Shown: positions 48,054 to 57,414, numbered from the stretch's first letter. The stretch: 64,000 nt of DNA from Mycolicibacterium lacusdiani (GCF_021916785.1 NZ_JAKCFC010000011.1:1-64000), one strand, 5' to 3'. A program made the numbers and translations. The notes: generated by a model not told the origin, from the sequence alone.

Positions 48054-50258
48054 TTACTTGATCAAGGGGTCCCGCGGCAGGCCGAGGATCCGCTCGGCAA
48101 TCGTGTTCCGGGTGATCTCCGACGTGCCGCCCGCGATGGTCATCGCTCGGTTCCCCAGGTAGGTGACCGTCAGCATCGGGGTCTTGCCGACGACGGCGGC
48201 GACGCCCGAGAGGTCCATCCCGAGTTCGGTCAGACGCTGCGACCACTCCGCGAGGACGAGCTTCGTGACGTTGCCCTCGGGACCTGGTTCGGCGCCGGCG
48301 ATCGCCCTGGTCACGCGGCGCAGATTGAGCAGCCGCAGGGTGTGCGAGTCGGCGATCGCCTCACCCACCCGACGGAGGTTGGCGGCTGCCACGTCGGGCG
48401 CCGCGCAGTCGAGGAGTTCGACCGCGTCGTCGACGGTGAAGCCGGTGGGCGCCGACGAGCCTCCGCCGATCGAGATCCGCTCGTTGCCCAGCGTGGCGCG
48501 GGCGACGAGCCAGCCCCGGTTGACGTCGCCCACGACGTCGCCGTCGGGGACGAAGACGTCGTCGAAGAACACCTCGTTGAAGTGCGAGTGGCCCGTGAGG
48601 CCGCGCAACGGGTTGACGGTCACGCCGTCGGCGCTCATGTCGATCGCCATCATCGTGACGCCCGCGTGCTTGGGCGCATCCGGATCGGTCCTGACGGTCG
48701 CCAGGCCCCACTGGCACTCGTGGGCCAGGCTCGTCCACACCTTCTGTCCGGTGATGCGCCAGCCGCCGTCGACCCGCTTCGCCGACGTCCGCACCGCCGC
48801 GGCGTCGGAGCCGGCGCCCGGCTCGGAGAAGAGCTGGCACCACATGACCTCGCCGCGCAGGACCGGTTCCACCCAGCGCTCGCGCTGGTCGTCGTTGCCC
48901 GCCTGGGCGATCGTGAGCGTCACCCAGCCCGTGATCCCCATGTCCGGCCGGACGACCGGTTCCACTTCCCCGGTCGCTCCGCTCCTGCCCGCCGACCCAA
49001 ACTCCTCCTCGATCACCAACTGCTCGAGCACGTCGGCCTCGCGCCCCCACGGCTTGGGCCAGTGCGGCACCAGGTAGCCGGAGTCGACGAGGAAGTCGCG
49101 CTGCTGGTCGGCGGGCAGCGACCGAACGGTGGTGACGGCGTCGCGAGCCGCGGCGCGGTGCACCTCGGCCTCCTCTGGAAGCGCGAAGGATGCGCCGTGC
49201 GCCAGGCCGCGACGCTGGGCCTCCACCACGTCGTGCAGTGGGTCGCCCGCGTCGGCGATCAGCGCGGCCAGCGTGCGGGCGCGGCGGAGATACAGGTGGG
49301 CGTCGTGCTCCCAGGTGAACCCGATGCCGCCATGCAGCTGAATGTTCAACTCCGCGTTGAAGATCTGCGTGCGGATGGCGTGGCTTGCGGCGACCGCTGC
49401 CGGGAACCATGCACCGTCCAGGTCGTCGGCGCGTGCGGCGTCCCACGTCGCGGCCGTGGTCTGCTCGGCGTTGACCAGCATGTTCGCAGCGTGGTGCTTG
49501 ACAGCCTGGAACGTGCCGATGGTGCGCCCGAACTGCTCGCGGACCTTGGCGTAGTCGACGGCCATGTCCAGCGCGGCCCAGCTGACCCCGACCGCCTCCG
49601 CCGAGGCGAGGATGCGGAACACCGTGCGGGCCCGAACCGCGGATCCGCGCAGGACGCGCGACGCATCGACCGCGACGTCACGCAGTTCCACCGACCCGAT
49701 GCTGCGCGTGGTGTCCAGCCCGTCCAGCGGCGTCACCGTGACGCCGTCGGCCGAGCTGTCGACGATCACCACGTCCTCACCGGCGACCAGCACGAACACC
49801 CCGGCGTCGGGGGCACCCAGCACCGCCGGACATTCGCCGCTCACCGCGGAATCAGTGCCGACGACCAACGTGCCGGACAGGCCGAGCGCCGCGACGGTGG
49901 ATCCGTCCACAAGGCCCGGAAGCAATTGCGCCCGAACGTCGTCCGATGCGCACCGGTCGATCACCACCGCTGCGGCGACGCTCGAGAGGAACGGGCCGGG
50001 GCACAACTCGCGGCCCTGCACCTCGAGCACCACCGCCAGCTCGGCGAGCGTGACGCCGGAGCCACCGAATTCCTCGGATAGGGCCAGGCCCTGCCAGCCG
50101 AGTTCGGCAGCCGCCTGCCAGAGCCGCTCGGGGTGCTTGGAGCCGCCGTCGAGCGTGGCCCGCGCGACGGAGCGACTGTCCAGGCGTTTGAGCTGCCCCG
50201 ATGCGGAGTCGGCGAGGTCGCGATGATCGTCGGTGATGGCTAGCGCTGAGGTGCCCAC
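48054..50258 (-). CDS. Fused two-domain acyl-CoA dehydrogenase
   Basis: A 734-residue protein made of two acyl-CoA dehydrogenase domains. The first (about 1-345) ends with VREQFGRTIGTFQAVKHHAANM and LHGGIGFTWEHDAHLYLRR. The second (about 370-734) has LFSEPGAGSDAAAVRT, KVWTSLAHECQWG and GGTSEITRNTIAERILGLP. This is the architecture of FadE6/FadE17/FadE34-type enzymes, several of which act on sterol side chains; which one it matches cannot be settled by eye. It is divergent from lipC across a Crp-type site. Confidence 0.87.
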   Translation of the reverse strand: MGTSALAITDDHRDLADSASGQLKRLDSRSVARATLDGGSKHPERLWQAAAELGWQGLALSEEFGGSGVTLAELAVVLEVQGRELCPGPFLSSVAAAVVIDRCASDDVRAQLLPGLVDGSTVAALGLSGTLVVGTDSAVSGECPAVLGAPDAGVFVLVAGEDVVIVDSSADGVTVTPLDGLDTTRSIGSVELRDVAVDASRVLRGSAVRARTVFRILASAEAVGVSWAALDMAVDYAKVREQFGRTIGTFQAVKHHAANMLVNAEQTTAATWDAARADDLDGAWFPAAVAASHAIRTQIFNAELNIQLHGGIGFTWEHDAHLYLRRARTLAALIADAGDPLHDVVEAQRRGLAHGASFALPEEAEVHRAAARDAVTTVRSLPADQQRDFLVDSGYLVPHWPKPWGREADVLEQLVIEEEFGSAGRSGATGEVEPVVRPDMGITGWVTLTIAQAGNDDQRERWVEPVLRGEVMWCQLFSEPGAGSDAAAVRTSAKRVDGGWRITGQKVWTSLAHECQWGLATVRTDPDAPKHAGVTMMAIDMSADGVTVNPLRGLTGHSHFNEVFFDDVFVPDGDVVGDVNRGWLVARATLGNERISIGGGSSAPTGFTVDDAVELLDCAAPDVAAANLRRVGEAIADSHTLRLLNLRRVTRAIAGAEPGPEGNVTKLVLAEWSQRLTELGMDLSGVAAVVGKTPMLTVTYLGNRAMTIAGGTSEITRNTIAERILGLPRDPLIK

Positions 50259-50294
50259 GGGCTCGACTTAACCATCGTTGGGCGGTCGCACAGA

Positions 50295-50312
50295 CTGTGA
50301 TCTGACTCACAG
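50295..50312. promoter_or_regulatory. Crp-type binding site
   Basis: CTGTGA-TCTGAC-TCACAG matches the TGTGA-N6-TCACA consensus of mycobacterial Crp (Rv3676) perfectly, with one more symmetric base on each side. It is 37 bp from the fused acyl-CoA dehydrogenase start and 81 bp from the lipC start, so it could act on either. Confidence 0.75.
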
Positions 50313-50392
50313 GTTGCAGGTCAACGGCCGATGGGTAGACAGGTTGACGAAGTTGTCGTTTGCCGACGGCTAACCGGGGGTATGGTCGCGCA

Positions 50393-51616
50393 ATGACGGC
50401 GCGACCGGATGTCCGGTACCCAGGCCCGACGATGACGACCCGCCTCCGCTGGTTGATGGAGGCCGGTCCCTCGGACTACCTGCTGGCCATGAGCGTGGGC
50501 GCGACGTCGCTCCCGGTCGTTGGCAAGCATCTCGAACCCCTCGGCGGCATGACGGCCATGAGCATCTGGGGCGTGCGGGTCATGCCCGAGTTCATCTCCG
50601 CCGCCGCGAAGTCGTGGTTCACCCCGGGCATCGGCGAGGCCAAGAAGGAGGAGCGGGACCAGGCGAACGCCGTTGCCCAGGCTGCGCTGCGCGGCGTGGT
50701 CAACACCGAGGCACTCGACACCGAATGGCCCGAGCCCGACCGCACCCCGCCGGTGTGGAAGGCGCTGGAGCACCGCCGCAACGTGTACCGGAGTTCGGTC
50801 CGCTACGGGGACCACCCGAGCCAGGTACTCGACGTGTGGCGGCCGAAGGAGCTGCCGGCGCAGCCGGCCCCGGTCCTGATCTTCCTGCCCGGTGGAGCGT
50901 GGGTGCACGGCAGCCGGATCCTGCAGGGCTACGCGCTGATGTCCCACCTCGCCGAGATGGGCTGGGTGTGCCTGTCCATCGACTACCGCGTCGCACCGAA
51001 CAACCGCTGGCCGCAACACATCACCGACGTGAAGACCGCCATCGCGTGGGCACGGGCCAACGTCGACAAGTTCGGCGGCGACCGCAACTTCGTGGCCATC
51101 TCCGGCACCTCGGCCGGTGGCCACCTGGCCGCGCTGGCCGGCCTGACCGCCAACGACCCCGAGATGCAGGCCGACCTGCCCGAGGGTTCCGACACCTCGG
51201 TGGACGCCGTCATCGGCATCTACGGCAGGTACTGCTGGGAGGACCGTTCGACGGTCGAGCGCGCACGCTTCGTCGACTTCCTCGAGCGCGTGGTGGTCAA
51301 CCGCAAGATCGACAAGCACCCCGAGGTGTTCCGCAAGGCCTCGCCGCTGGCCCGCGTGCACTCCGACGCTCCGCCGTTCCTGGTGGTGCACGGCTCCGGC
51401 GACACGGTCATACCGGTGAAGCAGGCGCGGGACTTCGTGGAGAAGCTCAAGCGGGTGTCGCGGTCGGTGGTGAGCTACGTCGAGCTGCCTGGCGCAGGCC
51501 ACGGGTTCGACATGACCGACGGCGCGCGCACGGGACCCATGGCGACGGCAATCGGCCTGTTCCTCAACCAGGTTCATCGCAACCATTCGGTGATGGGCGA
51601 CAAGCAGGTTATATAG
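50393..51616 (+). CDS. lipC: HSL-type esterase LipC
   Basis: A 407-residue alpha/beta hydrolase close in size to M. tuberculosis LipC (Rv0220). A 130-residue N-terminal region with a hydrophobic stretch (MSVGATSLPVVGKHLEPLGGM) precedes the catalytic domain. The oxyanion motif is the variant FLPGGAWVHG, the nucleophile elbow is ISGTSAGGHLAALAG, and the His lies in GAGHGFDMTD. LipC is described as cell-surface associated, but a classical signal peptide is not clear here. A four-codon upstream frame (ATG 50381) ends at the start codon. Followed after 50 bp by the WS/DGAT gene. Confidence 0.9.
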   Translation: MTARPDVRYPGPTMTTRLRWLMEAGPSDYLLAMSVGATSLPVVGKHLEPLGGMTAMSIWGVRVMPEFISAAAKSWFTPGIGEAKKEERDQANAVAQAALRGVVNTEALDTEWPEPDRTPPVWKALEHRRNVYRSSVRYGDHPSQVLDVWRPKELPAQPAPVLIFLPGGAWVHGSRILQGYALMSHLAEMGWVCLSIDYRVAPNNRWPQHITDVKTAIAWARANVDKFGGDRNFVAISGTSAGGHLAALAGLTANDPEMQADLPEGSDTSVDAVIGIYGRYCWEDRSTVERARFVDFLERVVVNRKIDKHPEVFRKASPLARVHSDAPPFLVVHGSGDTVIPVKQARDFVEKLKRVSRSVVSYVELPGAGHGFDMTDGARTGPMATAIGLFLNQVHRNHSVMGDKQVI

Positions 51617-51666
51617 CCTCACCCCATGGCTCCTCGTGCATCGCATCCGGTCAAGGCAGGCAGCCG

Positions 51667-53085
51667 ATGAAGAGGCTCAGCGGGTGGGACGCGGTGCTGC
51701 TGTACAGCGAGACGCCCACCGTGCACATGCACACCCTGAAGCTCGCGGTGATCGACATATCGGAGTTGAAGGGCCGTCAATTCGGCATCGACGAGTTCCG
51801 TCAGGTCATTCACGGCAGGCTCTACAAGCTCGATCCGTTCCGCTACGAACTCGTCGACATCCCGTTCAAGTTCCACCACCCGATGTGGCGGGAGAACTGC
51901 GAGGTCGATCTCGAGTACCACGTGCGGTCGTACCGGGTCGCGAGCCCCGGTGGGCGCCGCGAACTCGATGCCGCCATCGGCGAGATCGCCAGTATCGCAC
52001 TGGATCGCAGCCGCCCGCTGTGGGAGATGTACTTCATCGAGGGGCTCGCCAACGGGCGGATCGCCGTCCTGGGCAAGATCCATCACGCGCTCGCCGACGG
52101 CGTCGCCTCGGCGAATCTGTTGGCACGGGGCATGGACCTCTCGGCCGATCCTCAGCCAGACCGGGACTCGTATGCGACCGACCCGCCGCCGGAGAAGTCC
52201 GAACTCGTGCGAACCGCGTTCTTCGACCACCTCCGCCAGATCCGACGGTTGCCGGGCGTCATGCAGTACACCGCGCAGGGTCTGAGCCGGGTCCGCAAGA
52301 GTGACAAGAAGTTGTCGCCCGAACTCACGCGCCCGTTCACCCCACCACCGTCGTTCATGAACCACCGCGTCGATGCGACGCGCAAGTTCGCCACCGCCAC
52401 GTTGGCATTGGCCGACGTGAAGCAGACCGCAAAGCACCTCGACGTCACGATCAACGACATGGTGCTCGCCATCTCGGCGGGCGCGCTGCGCGAACTGTCG
52501 CTGAAGTACGACGGGCACGCCGACCATCCGCTGCTGGCCTCGGTACCGGTCAGCTTCGACTTTTCGCGGGAACGCTTGTCGGGCAACTACTTCACCGGCG
52601 TGATGATGGTGGTGCCCATCCAGCTCGACGATCCGCTGGAGCGGGTACGGGCCGTGCACCATGCCGCCGTCGACGCGAAGGAGACCCACCATCTGATGGG
52701 CCCGGAACTGGTCAGCCGCTGGTCGGCCTACTTCCCGCCGGCGCCCGCCGAGAAGATGTTCCACTGGCTCGCCGAGAAGGACGGCCAGAACAAGGTGTTG
52801 AACCTTCCGATCTCGAACGTGCCGGGGCCCCGGGAACACGGCCGGGTGGGTGGCGCACTGGTCACCGAGATCTACTCGGTGGGCCCGTTGACGACCGGCA
52901 GCGGCCTGAACATCACGGTGTGGAGTTACGTCGACCAGCTGAACATCTCGGTGCTCTCCGACGGCGCCACACTCGACGATCCCCACGAACTCACCGACGC
53001 CATGGTGGCAGCGTTCATCGAGATCCGCCGTGCGGTAGGGCTTTCCGAGAAGCTGACCGTCGTGCCGTCTGCGATGGCGCAGTAG
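51667..53085 (+). CDS. Wax ester synthase/diacylglycerol acyltransferase (Rv0221 type)
   Basis: A 472-residue WS/DGAT enzyme that esterifies acyl-CoA to diacylglycerol or alcohols for storage lipid. The active-site motif is H139-H140-A-L-A-D144-G145 in GKIHHALADGVASANLL. The second family motif is NLPISNVPGPREHGRVGGALVTEIYSVGPL, and VTINDMVLAISAGALREL lies between. The ATG 51667 start MKRLSGWDAVLLYSETPT is family-typical. The order lipC-WS/DGAT matches Rv0220-Rv0221. Confidence 0.93.
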   Translation: MKRLSGWDAVLLYSETPTVHMHTLKLAVIDISELKGRQFGIDEFRQVIHGRLYKLDPFRYELVDIPFKFHHPMWRENCEVDLEYHVRSYRVASPGGRRELDAAIGEIASIALDRSRPLWEMYFIEGLANGRIAVLGKIHHALADGVASANLLARGMDLSADPQPDRDSYATDPPPEKSELVRTAFFDHLRQIRRLPGVMQYTAQGLSRVRKSDKKLSPELTRPFTPPPSFMNHRVDATRKFATATLALADVKQTAKHLDVTINDMVLAISAGALRELSLKYDGHADHPLLASVPVSFDFSRERLSGNYFTGVMMVVPIQLDDPLERVRAVHHAAVDAKETHHLMGPELVSRWSAYFPPAPAEKMFHWLAEKDGQNKVLNLPISNVPGPREHGRVGGALVTEIYSVGPLTTGSGLNITVWSYVDQLNISVLSDGATLDDPHELTDAMVAAFIEIRRAVGLSEKLTVVPSAMAQ

Positions 53086-53097
53086 CGGCCCCAGCCG

Positions 53098-54357
53098 TCA
53101 GGTGCGCTTCGCTCGCACCCAGTCGAGGAATCGGCCGACGGCTTGAGCCGTGTAATCGCCGTGCGGCGAGCCGAAGAAGTCGAAGGCGTGCTGCGCGTGC
53201 GGGATCTCGCTGTAGACGACGGGATTGTTCGACACCGCCTTGAGGGCGTCGACGAACTCGCGCCCCTCCCGAACGGGGATGATCGAATCGTCCCCACCGT
53301 GCAGCACGTAGAACGGCGGGGCGTCGGCCCGCACCCTGGTGATGGGCGACGCCTCGAGGTACGCCCCGCGAGCCTCGGCGTAGGGCTGCTTCACGATGAA
53401 CTTCTGCAGGATCGAAATGAATTCGGGCCGTCCGGATCCCTTACTCGTGAACCAGTCGTAGCGGCCGTAGATCGGGACGGCGCACACGACCGAGGTGTCC
53501 ACGTCCTCGAAACCGGGCTGCCACTGCGGCTCGTTCGGCGTGAGCGCGGCCAGCGCGCAGAGGTGACCGCCCGCCGACCCACCCGTGATCGAGATGGAGT
53601 CCGGGTCGCCGCCGCAGTCGGCGATGTTCTCGCGAACCCAGGCCAACGCACGCTTGACGTCGATGATGTGCGCGGGCCAGGTGTGGCGGGGGCTGATCCG
53701 GTAGGCCATCGAGACGCAGATCCAGCCCTGCTCGGCGAGGTGACTCATCAGCGGGTAGGCCTGCGGCCGGCGCATCCCGATCGCCCAGGCACCACCGGGC
53801 ACCTGGAGCAGCACCGGCGCCTTGCCGTCGCGTGGCAGGTCGGCGCGGTGCCAGATGTCGGCGACGTTGGCGCGGTGGGGGCCGTAGCGGACGACGTCGG
53901 TCTTCTTGACGTATGCCCGCCGCGCCCATGAGGTGCGCAACACGCCGCCGGGCCGACGGCGTCGCTCCTCCTTCGCCACGGCGGCGTAGTCGTCGCCGAG
54001 GGCCTCGCGCAGCGGTTCCTCGAAGGACGGCTGCGACTTCTTGTTGCGGTAGTAGACGTAGCCGAGCAGACCCCACGACGCGGCGGTGAGCGCCAGCGCG
54101 GCTCGGCCGCTGCGGCTGGAGAAGTCGCCGCGGATGCCGCGCCGCAGCGCGTCGAGCACCGAGGCGCCGGCTATGACCGGCGCGGCCTCGCCGGTGGGCC
54201 ACCCCAGGAAGAACACCGGGATGGTGACGTAGCCCTCGCGACCCAGTGGCTGTACGGCGTTGGCGGCGTTGAGTACCTCCGCGGTGGCGCGTACCAAGGA
54301 CGTGATGTCACGGGAGGTCTGGCTTCGCACGAAGCGGCGCTTACGTCTGCGACCCAT
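53098..54357 (-). CDS. lipO: HSL-type esterase, LipO-like
   Basis: A 419-residue alpha/beta hydrolase, the size of M. tuberculosis LipO (Rv1426c). The N-terminal 150 residues are basic with one hydrophobic helix (AALALTAASWGLLGYVYY). The catalytic domain shows LQVPGGAWAIGMRR, the elbow ITGGSAGGHLCALAA, and IPHAQHAFDFFGSP. It is related to the LipC protein next door but lies on the other strand. ATG 54357 overlaps the fadD12 end by 17 bp; a GTG at 54390 is possible. Third gene of the plsC-like/fadD12/lipO operon, an order found at Rv1428c-Rv1426c. Confidence 0.87.
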   Translation of the reverse strand: MGRRRKRRFVRSQTSRDITSLVRATAEVLNAANAVQPLGREGYVTIPVFFLGWPTGEAAPVIAGASVLDALRRGIRGDFSSRSGRAALALTAASWGLLGYVYYRNKKSQPSFEEPLREALGDDYAAVAKEERRRRPGGVLRTSWARRAYVKKTDVVRYGPHRANVADIWHRADLPRDGKAPVLLQVPGGAWAIGMRRPQAYPLMSHLAEQGWICVSMAYRISPRHTWPAHIIDVKRALAWVRENIADCGGDPDSISITGGSAGGHLCALAALTPNEPQWQPGFEDVDTSVVCAVPIYGRYDWFTSKGSGRPEFISILQKFIVKQPYAEARGAYLEASPITRVRADAPPFYVLHGGDDSIIPVREGREFVDALKAVSNNPVVYSEIPHAQHAFDFFGSPHGDYTAQAVGRFLDWVRAKRT

Positions 54358-55984
54358 CGCCGTCCGAGTCGAGGAGATCTTGAAGCTCACGACGGAGAAT
54401 CTTGCCGGTGCTGCCCCGTGGCAAACCTTCCAGGGCTGTGATGGAGCGCGGAACCTTGTAGTTGGCGAGGTTCTCGCGCACGTATGCCTTGAGTGATTCG
54501 GTGGTGGCCGACGCTCCGGGAGTCAGTACGACGAACGCCGCGAGACGCTGCCCGTATTCGGCGTCGTCGACGCCCAGCACGGACGCCTCGGCCACGTCGG
54601 GGTGGTTGGCGAGGGTCTTCTCGACCTCGATGGGATAGACGTTCTCGCCGCCCGAGACGATCATCTCGTCGTCGCGGCCCACGACGAACAGCCGGCCCGC
54701 GGCGTCGAGATAGCCGACGTCGCCCGAGGACATGTAGTCCTCGTGGAAGTCCTTGGTGGTGCCGGAGGTGTAGCCGTCGAACTGCGTGGAGTTGCGTACG
54801 TAGATCGACCCCACCTCGCCGGTGGGGAGCTCGCGGAACTCGGCGTCGAGGATCTTGACGTCCGTCCCCTCGGCGGGGCGGCCCGCGGTGTCGGGCGCGG
54901 CGCGCAGGTCTTCCGGTGTGGCCGTAGCGATCATGCCGGCCTCGGTCGCGTTGTAGTTGTTGTAGATGACGTCGCCGAACCGGTCCATGAACGCGGTGAC
55001 CACGTCGGGACGCATCCGGGAACCCGACGCGGCGGCGAAGCGCAGCGTGCGGCCGCTGTAGCGGGCCAGCACGGCCGGCGGGAGGTCCATGATGCGGTCG
55101 AACATCACCGGCACGACGCACAATCCGGTCGCCCGGTGCGTGTCGATCAGCGCGAGGGTGGCCTCGGGGTCGAACTTGCGCCGCGTGACGATCGTGCACG
55201 CCATCGACGCGGCGAAGGCCAGCTGCGAGAAGCCCCACGCATGGAACATGGGCGCGACGATGACCGTGGTCTCCTCCGCATGCCACGGCGTGCGGTCGAG
55301 GATGGCCTTGAGGGTGTCGGGTCCGCCGCCGGAGTGGCTGGCGCCCTTGGGGGTTCCGGTGGTGCCCGACGTCAGCAGGATGGTCTTGCTCTTGGCGTTG
55401 GCCCGCCGCGGGGTGCGGCCGAGATTGGCAGCGATCAGGCCCTCGACGGTGTGGGGGTGACCCTCCTCATGGGCCCACGCCACGATGCGCACCGCATCCG
55501 GCGCGTCGGCCAGGGCGCGGTCAACGGTCGGGGTGAATTCCTCGTCGTAGATCATCGCGTCGGCGCCCTCGCGCTCCACCACCTCGGCAAGCGCGGGTCC
55601 GGCGAACGACGTGTTGAGCAGCAGCACGTCGGCGCCGATGCGGTGGGCGGCGATCAGCGCCTCGACGAAACCGCGGTGATTGCGCGCCATGATGCCGACC
55701 GTGCCGGGAGTCCCGCCGGACAGCTGCTGCAGCCCAGCCGCCAGAGCGTCTGCGCGCCGGTCGATCTCGCGCCACGTCAGGGTGCCGATCTCGTCGACGA
55801 GACCTGGGCGGTCAGGGCAGCGTTGGGCGGCGGCGGCGAAACCCGAGGTGATGCCCATGTTCTCGCGTGCCATGGCCGCGGCGACGCGAACGTACTTGTC
55901 CGGGCGCATGGGCGCGATGACGCCGGCGCGGGCCATGGTGGTGACCAGGCCGATGGTCGAAGTCAGGCGGTCGGTGAGAGCCAC
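54341..55984 (-). CDS. fadD12: Acyl-CoA synthetase FadD12-like
   Basis: A 547-residue ANL enzyme. The P-loop is LTSGTTGTPKGASHSGGG, A5 YNNYNATEAGMIATATPEDL, A7/A8 SSGDVGYLDAAGRLFVVGRDDEMIVSGGENVYPIEVE, and the A10 lysine PRGSTGKILRREL. An N-terminal 45-residue segment (LVTTMARAGVIAPMRPDKYVRVAAAM) resembles other membrane-associated FadD proteins. It forms acyl-CoA for the acyltransferase encoded before it. Starts at GTG 55984, 20 bp after the acyltransferase stop. Assignment to FadD12 rests on operon order plus family likeness. Confidence 0.88.
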   Translation of the reverse strand: MALTDRLTSTIGLVTTMARAGVIAPMRPDKYVRVAAAMARENMGITSGFAAAAQRCPDRPGLVDEIGTLTWREIDRRADALAAGLQQLSGGTPGTVGIMARNHRGFVEALIAAHRIGADVLLLNTSFAGPALAEVVEREGADAMIYDEEFTPTVDRALADAPDAVRIVAWAHEEGHPHTVEGLIAANLGRTPRRANAKSKTILLTSGTTGTPKGASHSGGGPDTLKAILDRTPWHAEETTVIVAPMFHAWGFSQLAFAASMACTIVTRRKFDPEATLALIDTHRATGLCVVPVMFDRIMDLPPAVLARYSGRTLRFAAASGSRMRPDVVTAFMDRFGDVIYNNYNATEAGMIATATPEDLRAAPDTAGRPAEGTDVKILDAEFRELPTGEVGSIYVRNSTQFDGYTSGTTKDFHEDYMSSGDVGYLDAAGRLFVVGRDDEMIVSGGENVYPIEVEKTLANHPDVAEASVLGVDDAEYGQRLAAFVVLTPGASATTESLKAYVRENLANYKVPRSITALEGLPRGSTGKILRRELQDLLDSDGDGSQT

Positions 55985-56004
55985 TGTCCTCGTCTCCCGT
56001 CGCC

Positions 56005-56829
56005 TCAGCCGAGTACCGGCAGGCGGCGTTCCCGCGCGAGTTCGTCGAGCGCCGTTTGCATCACGTGCCGGATGTGGGCGTCGACCTCGTCGATGTCGGG
56101 GTCCTCGCCGAACTCCGCGACGATGTCGATGGGCGGCAGCACCTGCGTGACGATCTTGGTCGGCAGGGGCACGTTGACGGGCAGCACCGCGGACAGGCCG
56201 AACGGGAAGCCGATCGAGACGGGCAGGATCTTCGCCCGCACGAGCTTGTCGAGGCGCAGGGTCTTCGCGAGTGCGGTGCCGCGGGTGAGGTAGATCTGGC
56301 TCTCCTGTCCGCCGATCGACACCGACGGAACGATCGGCACGCCTGCGTTGAGTGCGGCGCGGATGTACCCGGTTCGGCCGCCGAAGTCGATCTTGTTGCG
56401 GGCCAACGTCGGTCGGTACACGTCGTAGTCGCCGCCGGGGAAGACGATGACGACGCCGCCGGTCCGCAGGGCCTCGTCGGCGTTCTCGTGGTTGGCGGGG
56501 ATGAAGCCGGTCTTCTTGAACAGTTCGGCGGTGGGTCCGACGAACAGCAGGTCGAATCCGAGTGTGTAGACGGGGCGTTCGTAGCCGTACTTCGCGTAGA
56601 AGTCGGTCGCGAACACCGGTACGTCCATGGCGAACAGGCCACCCGAGTGGTTCGACACGACGAGCACGCCGCCGGGCGGGACGTTGTCGAGGCCCCGCAC
56701 CTCAGCGCGGTGGTAACCCTTGATGAGTGGCCGGATCCAGCCCATGACCTTCTCGGTGAGGCCCGGATCCCACTTCGTTATTCCAGTCGATGTGACCTCG
56801 GTCGGTTCGACGTCGTCGTTGGCGCCCAC
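56005..56829 (-). CDS. PlsC-like acyltransferase (Rv1428c type)
   Basis: A 274-residue acyltransferase of the lysophosphatidate/glycerolipid family. The first block is VLVVSNHSGGLFAMDVPVF, where the His and Asp are seven residues apart rather than the canonical four, a variant of this subfamily. The others are GFIPANHENADEAL, VIVFPGGDYDVYRPT (the EG-like binding site) and AGVPIVPSVSIGGQESQIYL. Starts at GTG 56829 with GGGGGA upstream and a KstR-type box 20 bp before it. First gene of the fadD12-lipO operon. Confidence 0.87.
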   Translation of the reverse strand: MGANDDVEPTEVTSTGITKWDPGLTEKVMGWIRPLIKGYHRAEVRGLDNVPPGGVLVVSNHSGGLFAMDVPVFATDFYAKYGYERPVYTLGFDLLFVGPTAELFKKTGFIPANHENADEALRTGGVVIVFPGGDYDVYRPTLARNKIDFGGRTGYIRAALNAGVPIVPSVSIGGQESQIYLTRGTALAKTLRLDKLVRAKILPVSIGFPFGLSAVLPVNVPLPTKIVTQVLPPIDIVAEFGEDPDIDEVDAHIRHVMQTALDELARERRLPVLG

Positions 56830-56848
56830 GGAATCCCCCTGCTGGAAT

Positions 56849-56862
56849 TGGAACGTGTTCTA
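56849..56862. promoter_or_regulatory. KstR-type operator
   Basis: TGGAACGTGTTCTA fits the KstR consensus TNNAACNNGTTNNA exactly, 20 bp before the GTG of the acyltransferase operon. KstR represses cholesterol-catabolic genes in mycobacteria and is relieved by sterol-CoA intermediates. Control of this operon by KstR is inferred. Confidence 0.75.
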
Positions 56863-56925
56863 GTTTCCATGGTAGCGGGGGCGCTCATGTCAGGCCAAAT
56901 GCTTGCATTGGGCCGACGAGGTCAC

Positions 56926-57414
56926 TCAGATCTTGGCGATGAACTCCGAGGTGTAGAACTCCGCCGGGGTCTGCGAGAACGGCGCAGGCCGCTGCATGAT
57001 GATCCACGCGCCGGTGGCGCCCTCTTGGACAGGGCCCGACAGCGTGGTCCTGCCCCCGCCGATGCCGTCGGTCTGCAGGCTGCCGGTGATCACGCCAGGT
57101 GCGCCGGGCGCGCAGCCGATGGACGGCCGCGGAAGCTGGATGATCCGGACGTCGTAGCGGGTGTTGGGCTGGCCGGTCGCCAGGTCGACGTCCGCTGACA
57201 CGGTCGATCCCGTTGAACTCAGGTAGGCGGTACCGCGGCCGTAACCCCGCGCATCGACCCAGTTCGACTCGATGAAGTCGCACGACTTGTAGTTGCTGAG
57301 GAGCGGAACCAAGGTCTTGCCCGAGCCGCCGTCCGGGGCTGCCGAGGCGACCGCCGGGTTCGCGATTGCCAGCGCCGTCGCCGCCGTGACTAGCGCATAC
57401 GTCATCTTGCCCAT
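56926..57414 (-). CDS. Small secreted protein
   Basis: A 162-residue exported protein: signal peptide MGKMTYALVTAATALAIANP with likely cleavage at ASAAP (about residue 26), then a beta-rich domain with two cysteines (YKSCDFIESNW and SIGCAPGAP) likely forming a disulfide. Repeating strands such as GRGTAYLSSTGSTVSADVDLATGQPNTRYDVRII and GVITGSLQTDGIGGGRTTLSGPV suggest an immunoglobulin-like or jelly-roll fold. The family is not recognised. It stands alone, 114 bp from the divergent nat start. Confidence 0.75.
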   Translation of the reverse strand: MGKMTYALVTAATALAIANPAVASAAPDGGSGKTLVPLLSNYKSCDFIESNWVDARGYGRGTAYLSSTGSTVSADVDLATGQPNTRYDVRIIQLPRPSIGCAPGAPGVITGSLQTDGIGGGRTTLSGPVQEGATGAWIIMQRPAPFSQTPAEFYTSEFIAKI

